A stretch of DNA of 41,695 bases, from the NCBI GenBank assembly GCA_022072165.1, contig JAJVIF010000002.1, positions 388,358-430,052 of the forward strand, in the 5' to 3' direction. Positions 1 to 7,802 of the stretch are shown one piece after another (within the stretch, counting starts at the first letter, position 1; the number at the start of each line of letters is the position of its first letter). The stretch is from a bacterium (lineage in GTDB: Bacteria > JAJVIF01). A model generated the notes under the pieces. That model did no database searches, was not told the DNA's origin, and saw only the letters and a program-made list of their open reading frames with translations. The position numbers and the translations under genes are program-made.

Positions 1-767
1 CCCCCGGTCGCCCGGTGATGGCGCGCCTCGCGCCTGGGCCGCCGGAGCGCCCCGCTCCGGCCGGGAACGCGACAATTCACGATGCACGAGGCGTCCCCCT
101 CCGGACGCGGGGCGCGTCCGGGTCCCACCGACCGGGGGTCGGGCCACCGGGCGAGCAGGGCTCGCCCCTCCGGTTGAACTTTTCATCCAGGATCTCGTTC
201 CACGAAAGTCGTCTCGCCTCGGAGGGGCGCCCCCCGGTCGCCCGGTGATGGCGCGCCTCGCGCCTGGGCCGCCGGAGCGCCCCGCTCCGGCCGGAAACGC
301 GACGATTCACGATACACGAGGCGTCCCCCTCCGGACGCGGGGCGCGTCCGGGTCCCACCGACCGGGGGTCGGGCCACCGGGCGAGCAGGGCTCGCCCCTC
401 CGGATGTGCATTTCAATCAGGATCTCGTTCCACGAAAGTCGTCTCGCCTCGGAGGGGCGACCCCCGGTCGCCCGGTGATGGCGCGCCTCGCGCCTGGGCT
501 GCCGGGGCGCCCCGCTCCGGCCGGGAACGCGACAATTCACGATGCACGAGGCGTCCCCCTCCGGACGCGGGGCGCGTCCGGGTCCCACCGACCGGGGGTC
601 GGGCCACCGGGCGAGCAGGGCTCGCCCCTCCGGTTGAACTTTTCATCCAGGATCTCGTTCCACGAAAGTCGTCTCGCCTCGGAGGGGCGCCCCCCGGTCG
701 CCCGGTGATGGCGCGCCTCGCGCCTGGGCCGCCGGAGCGCCCCGCTCCGGCCGGAAACGCGACAATT
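1..767. repeat. 230-bp tandem repeat array of hairpin modules (three full units plus part of a fourth)
   Basis: The sequence starting at 1 recurs at 231, 461 and 691, a period of exactly 230 bp, and the array probably continues off the left edge. Each unit holds four short stem-loops. In unit 1 they are CCGGAGCG-CCC-CGCTCCGG at 42-60, GGACGCG-GGG-CGCGTCC at 103-119, CCGACC-GGG-GGTCGG at 128-142, and GGGCGAGC-AGG-GCTCGCCC at 149-167. Units 1 and 3 share one linker type (near 174 and 634) and unit 2 has another (near 404), giving an A-B-A order. The fourth unit breaks off at about 767, where the transposase region begins, and resumes at about 1426. Short open frames in the array are by-products of the G+C-rich repeat and are not annotated. 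No other gene is seen in 1-849. Confidence 0.9.
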
Positions 768-849
768 TTCAACCTCCGACGTGCGGAATTTGCCCCCTCC
801 ACGGCATCACTCCCAACAGCAAACACCTGCCGCCCCCCGGAGTCCCGCC

Positions 850-1419
850 ATGATGACCCGCCCTCGCGCTATCCCCCATTTGGACATTCCCGGGGCTACC
901 CAAATGATCACGTTCCGTCTGCTCGATGCGCTTCCGCCGCGTCAAGCATCCAGCCATCACACCACACCCTCCACAACGAATCAGTCCGTACTCTGGTTTC
1001 GCAATTACGACTCCACGCTGGATGCCGGGCATGGCGCATGCCTGCTGCGAATGCCGTGGGCGGCCAAAGTGGTCCAGGACTGCCTGCTCTGTGAAGCTAA
1101 CACGAAGTACGACCTGGAGGCCTGGGTGGTGATGCCGAATCATGTTCACTTGTTGGTGCGCCCGCATGAAGGTGTCGCGCTGCGGTCACTGGTTCAGGCA
1201 TGGAAGTCCGTGACGGCCCATCGAATCAACGCGCTGCTGGGGCGTCACGGTCCGGTCTGGCAACGGGACTACTTCGATCGGGTCGTGCGGACGGACAGAC
1301 ATCACATGATGGCCCGGGAGTACATTGAAATGAATCCGGTTCGGGCCGGATTGGTTGCGTCACCGACTCAATATCGCTGGTCGAGCGCGTATCACGCAGT
1401 AGAGATTGAGCGCCTGTGA
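850..1419 (+). CDS. REP-associated tyrosine transposase (RAYT, Y1 HUH family)
   Basis: A single-domain Y1/HUH transposase of about 189 aa, of the kind that mobilises or maintains REP palindromes by single-strand DNA cleavage. Visible hallmarks are the N-terminal PHLDIPGATQMITFRL segment, the HUH metal site in VVMPNHVHLLV, the WKSVTAHRIN helix, a candidate nucleophilic Tyr in VWQRDYFDR, and the C-terminal signature YIEMNPVRAGLV followed by WSSAY. I place the start at ATG 850, because the family begins shortly before this PHxD-type segment; an upstream GTG at 781 would add 23 low-complexity residues. All expected motifs are present, so the gene looks intact. Hairpin-repeat sequence flanks it on both sides, ending at about 767 and resuming at about 1426, as expected for a RAYT living among its own REP targets. 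Confidence 0.92.
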   Translation: MMTRPRAIPHLDIPGATQMITFRLLDALPPRQASSHHTTPSTTNQSVLWFRNYDSTLDAGHGACLLRMPWAAKVVQDCLLCEANTKYDLEAWVVMPNHVHLLVRPHEGVALRSLVQAWKSVTAHRINALLGRHGPVWQRDYFDRVVRTDRHHMMAREYIEMNPVRAGLVASPTQYRWSSAYHAVEIERL

Positions 1420-1426
1420 TGCTATG

Positions 1427-1504
1427 TCCCTCCGGACGCGGGGCGCGTCCGGGTCCCACCGACCGGGGGTCGGGCCACCGGGCGAGCAGGGCTCGCCCCT
1501 CCGG
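1427..1504. repeat. three-hairpin REP module directly downstream of the RAYT gene
   Basis: This is the same three-stem-loop block found in each 230-bp unit (unit positions about 93-173), starting eight bases after the transposase stop. It reads as the second half of the fourth array unit, so the transposase sits inside a unit. The linker after it begins ATGTGC, like the unit-2 type. Confidence 0.88.
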
Positions 1505-1516
1505 ATGTGCCACTGA

Positions 1517-1522
1517 TACACT
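1517..1522 (+). promoter_or_regulatory. -10 box (TACACT) of a leaderless-type promoter
   Basis: TACACT ends 6 nt before the ATG at 1529 and no Shine-Dalgarno sequence is present. Transcription would therefore begin at or next to the start codon. No clear -35 box is seen. Confidence 0.5.
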
Positions 1523-1528
1523 CCCTTC

Positions 1529-2263
1529 ATGCGATATCTCACCGCTGCCCTGCTGTTGCTCCTCCTCGCGACTCCTGTCAGTGCGACCCCCACGTTTTGC
1601 GTTGAGCAGCGCTTCGACGACACAGACCGTGACCGCTATGCTCCGCTTTCGGTGCGCCTTTCCGACAGCGCGACCCCTGACATGCTGGCGATGCAGGACG
1701 CCCTGATCGATGCCCTGCTGCAGTTCGCCGAAGCGACCTACCTTGAGGGGCAGTTCGCCTTTTCTGCTGCTACGGATGTGAGCTGTCTTCACGCTTTCCG
1801 CGGTCCCATCTGGCGCGCTGATAAAGCCCCCGAAGGTCTCGGCAGCGTTATCTACACGGAGGCTCTCCTCGCCGATGCCATTGCAACGGTCCCCCCGGAC
1901 ATCCGGGACCGGGCACTGACGCCCTACCTCGCGGCCTGGCCGATGCTCGCGCTTGTCGCGTCCATAACACCAGCAGGCCCTGACCTCGATGTGGAGCGCG
2001 TCCAGGAAGACATCGATCGGCTCGAAGCGCTGGCGGGCTGGTGGATCGGCCAGCAGCCCCGTGCAGAGGCAGGGGACCTGCTGACCATCGCTCGCTGGCG
2101 TACCTCTGAGGCGGGCACGTTGTGGGATCCCTATGCGGCGCTACAGGCTGGCTTTGCCTTGCGCGCACTTTCCTGGGACGAACTTCATGAAGTGCTGATG
2201 CCAGGCACCGTGAGCGAGTCCGATGCTGCCGCGTCTTCTCAATCCAGCGCTGACCAGGACTGA
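1529..2263 (+). CDS. exported protein of unknown function
   Basis: A 244-aa protein that I do not recognise. Residues 1-19 form a clear signal peptide (MRYLTAALLLLLLATPVSA) with an Ala-x-Ala-like cleavage site. The mature part is acidic and probably mostly helical, with two cysteines (in FCVEQ near residue 24 and VSCLHAF near residue 87) that could form a disulfide. The ATG at 1529 is preferred because the signal peptide starts there and a -10 box lies 6 nt upstream. The next gene's promoter -35 box overlaps this gene's stop codon, so the two are probably transcribed separately. Confidence 0.75.
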   Translation: MRYLTAALLLLLLATPVSATPTFCVEQRFDDTDRDRYAPLSVRLSDSATPDMLAMQDALIDALLQFAEATYLEGQFAFSAATDVSCLHAFRGPIWRADKAPEGLGSVIYTEALLADAIATVPPDIRDRALTPYLAAWPMLALVASITPAGPDLDVERVQEDIDRLEALAGWWIGQQPRAEAGDLLTIARWRTSEAGTLWDPYAALQAGFALRALSWDELHEVLMPGTVSESDAAASSQSSADQD

Positions 2264-2288
2264 CACCCACCGGCGCACCGGCTACACT
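2260..2288 (+). promoter_or_regulatory. sigma-70-type promoter: CTGACA, 17 bp, TACACT
   Basis: CTGACA at 2260-2265 and TACACT at 2283-2288 are separated by exactly 17 bp. The predicted transcript start near 2295 gives a leader of about 35 nt carrying GAGGTG (2316-2321), a Shine-Dalgarno sequence 8 nt before ATG 2330. Confidence 0.7.
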
Positions 2289-2329
2289 CTGCGACGTACT
2301 CACACTTGGCGCACCGAGGTGCTGTTCTC

Positions 2330-3406
2330 ATGCTGCGCGCACTCGCCCCCTTCCTCTTCCTGGCTCTCATGTCACTCTGGATGCCTGCCCCCGCGATGGC
2401 GGCTGGCGAACTACCCGATACCCTGCTTGGCTTCGGCCCCAACTCCACCAAAGAGATGCTGCTGCAGCGGGCGGGCACCCGGGTCGAAATCTCCGGAGCG
2501 GGCCAGACAGAGGAGTACCAGTACTCCTGGCTGGAGGGGCAGCTGAATGCCCGTTTTTCGTTTGTGCCGGGCGACAGCCGGATCCAGCAGATTGTCGTGA
2601 TGCTCTGGCCCAACGAGAATTTCTCCATCAGCAAAGTCCGCGAGACCCTCGCGAAAATGCAGATGGACAGCCCGGAGCTGGACTATCTGATGGCCCACCG
2701 ACCGGACATCGTGAGCGACTTCGGCGAGCCTCCATCGGCGTTCATGGATGCCTGGCTCACCTATCCCCTCCCCGGTGGCGGTAGCTTTGAGTTCTATCTT
2801 GCCGATGAGCCCATGCGCTGTGTTGAGATGACGCTCCGCTTCGACTACGAAGAGGTCCCGGAGGCCTATGCCATTCCCATCCCGCCGAAAGTCATCGGCA
2901 CCGAAGACCTCACGACCCGCTCGTCCTTCTATGGGCTTTCCCTGGGGCTCAATGAGTCCGAATTGCTACGGCTCAAGGGCGAACCGGAGCACAAGGAAAC
3001 CTGGAGCGAGGACTATCCCGACTGGTACTACGCCAAGGATGGGGTCGATTTCACCTGCGTGGTGGGGCTCTCGAAGGTCGGCGAATATGATGCCGAGTGG
3101 GACAAGCAGCCCGGCGCGTTCCTCGTGAACCGGATCGCAGTCGAGACCTGGTCACTGGACAGCATCCCCGACCTCAAAGCGGCGCGTCAGGAACTCGTGA
3201 ATCGGGGCTTCGATGATCCCCTCCTGACCGCCATCGGGATGGGCCGGGGGGACCTGCGCAAGCGCTTCGGGGACCCTGACAGCTACAGCAGCTACAGCTG
3301 GTTCTACGAGATTCCCGGCGCGGATTACACGATCGCGGTGGACTTCCGGTTTTCCGGCAGCGCTGAGACCGCCCGGGTCACCGGCGTGACTGTCAGCCGC
3401 TGGTAG
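2330..3406 (+). CDS. exported protein with BamE/SmpA-like repeats
   Basis: A 358-aa exported protein. The start is ATG 2330, with Shine-Dalgarno GAGGTG 8 nt upstream, rather than the in-frame TTG at 2306. Residues 1-24 are a signal peptide ending AMAA. The mature protein contains two or three repeats opening with a short strand and helix of the type found in BamE/SmpA-like modules: LGFGPNSTKEMLLQRAG, LSLGLNESELLRLKGEP, and IGMGRGDLRKRFGDP. Each is followed by Trp/Tyr-rich beta segments. BamE-like modules occur in outer-membrane assembly and other periplasmic proteins, but the specific role here is unknown. The similarity is judged by eye, and the protein is much longer than BamE itself. Confidence 0.7.
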   Translation: MLRALAPFLFLALMSLWMPAPAMAAGELPDTLLGFGPNSTKEMLLQRAGTRVEISGAGQTEEYQYSWLEGQLNARFSFVPGDSRIQQIVVMLWPNENFSISKVRETLAKMQMDSPELDYLMAHRPDIVSDFGEPPSAFMDAWLTYPLPGGGSFEFYLADEPMRCVEMTLRFDYEEVPEAYAIPIPPKVIGTEDLTTRSSFYGLSLGLNESELLRLKGEPEHKETWSEDYPDWYYAKDGVDFTCVVGLSKVGEYDAEWDKQPGAFLVNRIAVETWSLDSIPDLKAARQELVNRGFDDPLLTAIGMGRGDLRKRFGDPDSYSSYSWFYEIPGADYTIAVDFRFSGSAETARVTGVTVSRW

Positions 3407-3417
3407 CTATATGTTAG

Positions 3418-3486
3418 GGGCGCGATTCATCGCGCCCTGCATCTACCACTCTTGCACCCTTAAGACCGCGATTCATCGCGCCCTGC
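3418..3486. repeat. two copies of a second REP-like palindrome family
   Basis: The first copy is a perfect palindrome, GGGCGCGATTCATCGCGCCC (3418-3437). Its right part recurs 46 bp later, so that CGCGATTCATCGCGCCCTGC occurs at both 3421-3440 and 3467-3486. It lies between two plus-strand genes, with no T-run typical of a terminator. Confidence 0.7.
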
Positions 3487-3584
3487 CTGCTGCTCTGGCG
3501 TCGCCATTTTCTTCAGCACCCCCCGGCCCGGGGGGTGTACTGTTATGCGGTTTCTGACCTCTGACCGACCGGAGTACCTGCGCG

Positions 3585-5225
3585 ATGGCCGCCCCCTTTG
3601 TTCCTGCCCGGTTCCAGGCACCTCTGCCACAGTCGCACTTCATCGTGGAGGAGGCCCCGAACGAAGAAGCCCTCCCCATGGATGTCCTCATCGTGGGCGG
3701 GGGTCCGGCAGGACTCGCCTGTGCGATTCGTCTGAAGCAGCTATGCGCGTCGGATCCCGCCCTCGGGGACCTGGAAATCGGGGTACTCGAAAAGGCCCCC
3801 GACCTGGGCGGGCATTGCCTCTCCGGGGCGGTCATGAATCCGGTCGCTCTCAAAAGTCTCTTCCCCGACCTGCCGGAGAGTGAACTCCCCCTGCGGACCA
3901 GGGTCGACAGTGAGGCAGTCTATCTGCTGACCGGCTCCGGGCAATTCAAAATCCCGACCCCGCCGACCATGGCCAATCATGGCAACTATGTGGTGAGCCT
4001 CTGCGAGGTTGTGCAGTGGCTGGGCAGTCAGGCGGAAGCACTCGGTATCAATCTCTTTCCCGGCTATCCCGCCGAGAGCCTCCTGGTGCAGGGGACGGCG
4101 GTCGTGGGGGCCAGGACAGTCCCGGTTGGCCTGGACCGCAGCGGAGTACCAACGGACAACTACACGCCCCCGACAGATGTCACGGCCCGGGTGACCGTCC
4201 TTGCCGAAGGGACCCGCGGTCCCCTGGCGCAGGCGTACTGTCAGTGGCAGGGCCTGACCTCCACGAATCCCCAAATCTTTGCGCTGGGCGTCAAGGAACT
4301 CTGGGAAGTCAAAGCTGCGCCGAAGCAGGTCATCCACACCCTCGGCTGGCCGCTCCCCACCGATGCCTTTGGCGGCAGCTGGCTCTATCCGATGGCCGAC
4401 AACCTGGTGTCACTGGGACTCGTCGTGGGTCTCGACTATCGGCAGCAGCAGCTGGATGTCCACAACATGCTCCAGCACCTGAAGCGGCATCCGCTCATCG
4501 CCCCGATCCTCGAGGGTGGGCAACTGGTGGAGTGGGGCGCGAAGACCATTCCTGAAGGAGGCTGGCACAGCCTCCCCACCCGACTGCACGGAGAGGGTCT
4601 CCTGATGGCAGGCGATACTGTCGGCATGGTGAATGTCCCGGCTCTGAAGGGGATTCACCTCGCGATGCAGGCGGGCATCTTCGCCGCGGAGACCATTGCG
4701 GCGGCCCTGAAGCAGGATGACACCACGGCCGCCGCACTGTCGTCCTACGACACGCGGGTGAAAGAGAGCTTTATTGGGCAGGACATGTACGCCACCCGCA
4801 ACATGCGACTGGCATTCAAGGATGGCTTCTATCTCGGCGGCTTCCAGGCGGTGCTGATGACCCTCACGAAGGGGGGCTTCCCTGGCGGCACGATTGCGAT
4901 GCACGCCGATGCCGACGCGAGTCGTCGCGAAGGTGCTCCCTGCAGCGCCCTCCCCGAGGGGGGGATGTCGAAGCTCGATGCGGTCTTTTACTCCGGGAAT
5001 CAGACCCGGGATGACATCCCCTCGCACCTGATTGTCGGCCAGGACATCCCCGGCGAGGTCGCGGACTTCTACGCCGCCATGTGTCCGGCGGGTGTCTATG
5101 AACGGCAGGGCGATGCACTGGTAGTCAACGCCCCCAACTGCATCGACTGCAAGGCCACCGATGTCCTGGGACCCCGGTGGACGCCCCGCGAAGGGGGCTC
5201 CGGTCCCAGTTACAAGCGGATGTAG
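3585..5225 (+). CDS. electron transfer flavoprotein:ubiquinone oxidoreductase
   Basis: A 546-aa FAD and iron-sulfur enzyme that passes electrons from reduced electron transfer flavoprotein to membrane quinone. Visible features are the FAD-binding motif DVLIVGGGPAGLACA near residues 28-42, the ETF-QO signature GGHCLSGAV followed by substrate-domain segments, the GLLMAGDTVGMVNVPALKG second FAD/quinone segment near residues 340-360, and a C-terminal ferredoxin-like end. The end normally carries four cysteines for a [4Fe-4S] cluster. Here three are present (CPAGVYE and NCIDCK), but the last position of the CxxCxxC is Thr (CIDCKAT) and the following loop is shortened. The enzyme stands alone, with no etfA or etfB in the window. 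The sequence before ATG 3585 has GGAG about 10 nt upstream. Confidence 0.9.
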   Translation: MAAPFVPARFQAPLPQSHFIVEEAPNEEALPMDVLIVGGGPAGLACAIRLKQLCASDPALGDLEIGVLEKAPDLGGHCLSGAVMNPVALKSLFPDLPESELPLRTRVDSEAVYLLTGSGQFKIPTPPTMANHGNYVVSLCEVVQWLGSQAEALGINLFPGYPAESLLVQGTAVVGARTVPVGLDRSGVPTDNYTPPTDVTARVTVLAEGTRGPLAQAYCQWQGLTSTNPQIFALGVKELWEVKAAPKQVIHTLGWPLPTDAFGGSWLYPMADNLVSLGLVVGLDYRQQQLDVHNMLQHLKRHPLIAPILEGGQLVEWGAKTIPEGGWHSLPTRLHGEGLLMAGDTVGMVNVPALKGIHLAMQAGIFAAETIAAALKQDDTTAAALSSYDTRVKESFIGQDMYATRNMRLAFKDGFYLGGFQAVLMTLTKGGFPGGTIAMHADADASRREGAPCSALPEGGMSKLDAVFYSGNQTRDDIPSHLIVGQDIPGEVADFYAAMCPAGVYERQGDALVVNAPNCIDCKATDVLGPRWTPREGGSGPSYKRM

Positions 5226-5260
5226 CGCCTCGACTTGTGCGGGGAGAACGGCAGGAGCCG

Positions 5261-5266
5261 TATCAT
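5261..5266 (+). promoter_or_regulatory. -10 box TATCAT for the PQQ-propeller lipoprotein gene
   Basis: TATCAT lies 31 nt before the GTG start at 5298. The leader carries GAGGT (5286-5290), a Shine-Dalgarno sequence with 7-nt spacing. No convincing -35 box is seen. Confidence 0.4.
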
Positions 5267-5297
5267 TACGGCACTCCCAGCCTGCGAGGTTGCTGCC

Positions 5298-7802
5298 GTG
5301 CTCCTGTTGTCGCGATCAGTGATCGGATGCGTCGGACTGACTCTGCTCCTGACCAGCTGTCAGCAGGCCTATCAGCCTGTACCTGCGGCACCAGCCGCCA
5401 CACTCCCGCCGGTGATCACGGCGGTGTCGTCGACCGGGAGTCCCCAGGAGGGATCAGGCACCCTGGGACTCTTTCGGCTGGAGATCGCCGAAGACCAGGC
5501 TGCGCTGGTCCCCCTGCGACAGTCGACCCTCACCGATGCGCTGGAGATCATCGATATCACCAGCTTCCTCTCAGCTGCGCCCTGTACCGACTGTGTCCGC
5601 ATCGAGCGCTTTCGTCGCATCGCCCCGCAGATCGTGGGAATCGACATTGCCCTGCGGCATCCGTTCCCGGCCGGTGATGCGAGCCTTCCCATTTCTGGCA
5701 GCAATCGCGCCGACCTGCATGTCTTCAATGTGGAGGGGCAGCTGCTGAGTGACCGACCGGCGTCCTGGTTTCCGGGGAGTGGCCAGCGGGTGGTCCCCGG
5801 AGTCCTGCGCAACGCCGATGGGTATTCGGGCTATCTGGACCCCGTGCTCGATCCCGTGGTACCGACCGACGCCTCCGCGCATCCTTACCGCCTCTTCTTT
5901 GCAGACTACTCCGATGGCAACTTCAACCCCGCGCTTCCGACCGGATTCGCCTCGGTCACGACCCCCCCACCCTCGGGGCATCTGGTGATGCCGCAGGGGT
6001 CAGGCTGGGATGTCCGGGAGTACGAAATCGATTTGAGCGACGGCCCCACCGGTTTTTATCTCGCCATCGGCTGTACTTTCGGACTTTCGGTCAGTAACCG
6101 CACCCAACGCTTCACGCCGGAGTACCGCGTTCCTCAGCATCTGAAGAAGGCCGCGAGTGAAGTGCATCTGTCGCTGATGGCCAACGGGCTGGAAGGGGGG
6201 ATCACGACTTCAACAGCGACCCTGGAAGTCCGGGTGGTGGATCCCTCGCATCAGGTCCCCGTCGGCAACGCCCTGAACGAAATGGCGGCGGATTCCTCCA
6301 TCGCCGAGGTCCGGGTGGAATGTCCGGGGCTCTTGCCAGCCCCTCTGACGATGCCCACTTCTGGTGGCAGCGGTGGTGGCCGGACCCCCGCCGATCCCTG
6401 GGTCGGGAGCTTCCAGATCGCGAATCAGCTCGGTGCCCCGGAGGGGACCTATCCCGTGCTGGTGGGAGTCATCGACAGCTATATCACCGGGCAGAATCAG
6501 GCCCCGCTCCTTCAGGGCAAAGACGCCATCGGCCCGGTCCCGATCGGGGCCAATCCACTGACCGGCCTTTACGACCTCTCGACTTTTGCCACCTGGCAGA
6601 CGCTTTGGCTTCCGGTTGGTCCTGCCGGGACCCCGCTGCCGAACTGGACGGTCTACATGGGGAACCCCGCCCATCAGGGCGGCCTTGGGCTGCCGGGACC
6701 TACGGGGACCTTCACGGCCCCTACCTGGCAGAGCGGCTGTTCCCAATGGAATTGCTGGGGGAACCCGCTGCTGGTCTACCTCGATGACACCACGGCCTAC
6801 TTCTCCAACACGGGCGACGGCGGATCGCTCCCCGCGCAGGCAGTGGACCTCGCGACCCGGCAGGTGAAGTGGACCCAGAAGTTCAACGACATTCCACAGA
6901 ACTGGCTCAATGCGAAGGGCATCAGCATCACCCCTGAAGGGACAGTCGTGTTCTGCCACGAGAACAAAACCGGCAATCTGTATGGCCTCGATGGCGCTGA
7001 TGGCGAGCCCCTCTGGACCCTCCCGGCCTGGGGACATCTGCGGGCGGACTCTTACGCCACGACTGATGAAGATGGCAACTTCATCATCGGCAGTTCCAGC
7101 TGCATTGGGGGCTGTCCACAGGGAACCTTTGGCATCTACTCACTTAATCCCCGCACGGGCGTGCAGAACTGGCATTACCCGACGGGGGATCCCGGATATG
7201 CAGTGCCGGCCTATGCCGATGGTCGGGTCTATGTGATCGTCAACGGAACCATGCATGCCATCAATGCCGCTACTGGCGCGGGGATCTGGACCTATGCCGG
7301 CTTGGGAGATCATCGCGGCAATGCGATCACGGTCCACCCCGATGGCGGCATTCTCATCCACACCATGAACGGCCTCTATTGCCTCGATGACACCGGGACT
7401 GCCGCCACCCAGCGCTGGGTCCAGTCGTACAACTGCCCCTTCTATACCGGCAGCGGTGTGGGTCCTGACGGCACCATCCATGTCATCGACTATGACGGTG
7501 TGTTCCGGCGTTGCGATCCCTTAACCGGCGCGACAATCGCGAGCATGGGCGGCTGGGAGGATGGCTACGCCGGTCGCCCGACGATCGACAGCAACGGCAT
7601 GACCTACTTCACCCTTCGACGAGCAGTCGCCAATGAGTCGTACCTGGTGGCGGTGAATCCCGATGGCTCACAAAAGTGGGCGTATTTTGCTGGTGCGTGG
7701 ATCGGGTCGGCCGGGATCCCGGCCCCCTGTTCGCTGGGCAAAGATGGCACGCTCTACTCGTCGGTCCGTCCCCTGGGACTCATCGCCTTCCGGGATCCTT
7801 AA
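5298..7802 (+). CDS. lipoprotein with paralogue-like N-terminal region and PQQ-type beta-propeller
   Basis: A large exported lipoprotein of 834 aa. The GTG at 5298 is chosen because it has a Shine-Dalgarno sequence and begins a canonical lipoprotein signal with lipobox LTSC near residue 20. The N-terminal 400-450 residues follow, in order, segments also found in the metalloprotease lipoproteins at 24170-36170: GTLGLFRLE, ALRHPFP with RADLHVFNVE, NADGYSGYLDPVLDP, HPYRLFFADYSDGNFNP and LVMPQGSGWDVREYEI. From about residue 460 to the end there are blade-like repeats typical of PQQ-like (quinoprotein/outer-membrane assembly type) propellers: AVDLATRQVKWTQKF, LYGLDGADGEPLWTL, AINAATGAGIWTY, LVAVNPDGSQKWAY. 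Its stop codon overlaps that of the convergent gene by 4 bp. A surface structural or binding role is inferred. Confidence 0.8.
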   Translation: MLLLSRSVIGCVGLTLLLTSCQQAYQPVPAAPAATLPPVITAVSSTGSPQEGSGTLGLFRLEIAEDQAALVPLRQSTLTDALEIIDITSFLSAAPCTDCVRIERFRRIAPQIVGIDIALRHPFPAGDASLPISGSNRADLHVFNVEGQLLSDRPASWFPGSGQRVVPGVLRNADGYSGYLDPVLDPVVPTDASAHPYRLFFADYSDGNFNPALPTGFASVTTPPPSGHLVMPQGSGWDVREYEIDLSDGPTGFYLAIGCTFGLSVSNRTQRFTPEYRVPQHLKKAASEVHLSLMANGLEGGITTSTATLEVRVVDPSHQVPVGNALNEMAADSSIAEVRVECPGLLPAPLTMPTSGGSGGGRTPADPWVGSFQIANQLGAPEGTYPVLVGVIDSYITGQNQAPLLQGKDAIGPVPIGANPLTGLYDLSTFATWQTLWLPVGPAGTPLPNWTVYMGNPAHQGGLGLPGPTGTFTAPTWQSGCSQWNCWGNPLLVYLDDTTAYFSNTGDGGSLPAQAVDLATRQVKWTQKFNDIPQNWLNAKGISITPEGTVVFCHENKTGNLYGLDGADGEPLWTLPAWGHLRADSYATTDEDGNFIIGSSSCIGGCPQGTFGIYSLNPRTGVQNWHYPTGDPGYAVPAYADGRVYVIVNGTMHAINAATGAGIWTYAGLGDHRGNAITVHPDGGILIHTMNGLYCLDDTGTAATQRWVQSYNCPFYTGSGVGPDGTIHVIDYDGVFRRCDPLTGATIASMGGWEDGYAGRPTIDSNGMTYFTLRRAVANESYLVAVNPDGSQKWAYFAGAWIGSAGIPAPCSLGKDGTLYSSVRPLGLIAFRDP

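Noticed and set aside
15-708. Repeated small open frames in the tandem array (about 77-100 residues, both strands)
   Set aside because: They come from a G+C-rich non-coding repeat, lack start signals, and the same DNA is open in several frames.
1-767. Possible CRISPR array
   Set aside because: The 230-bp period is far too long, the whole unit is conserved and there are no short repeats with unique spacers.
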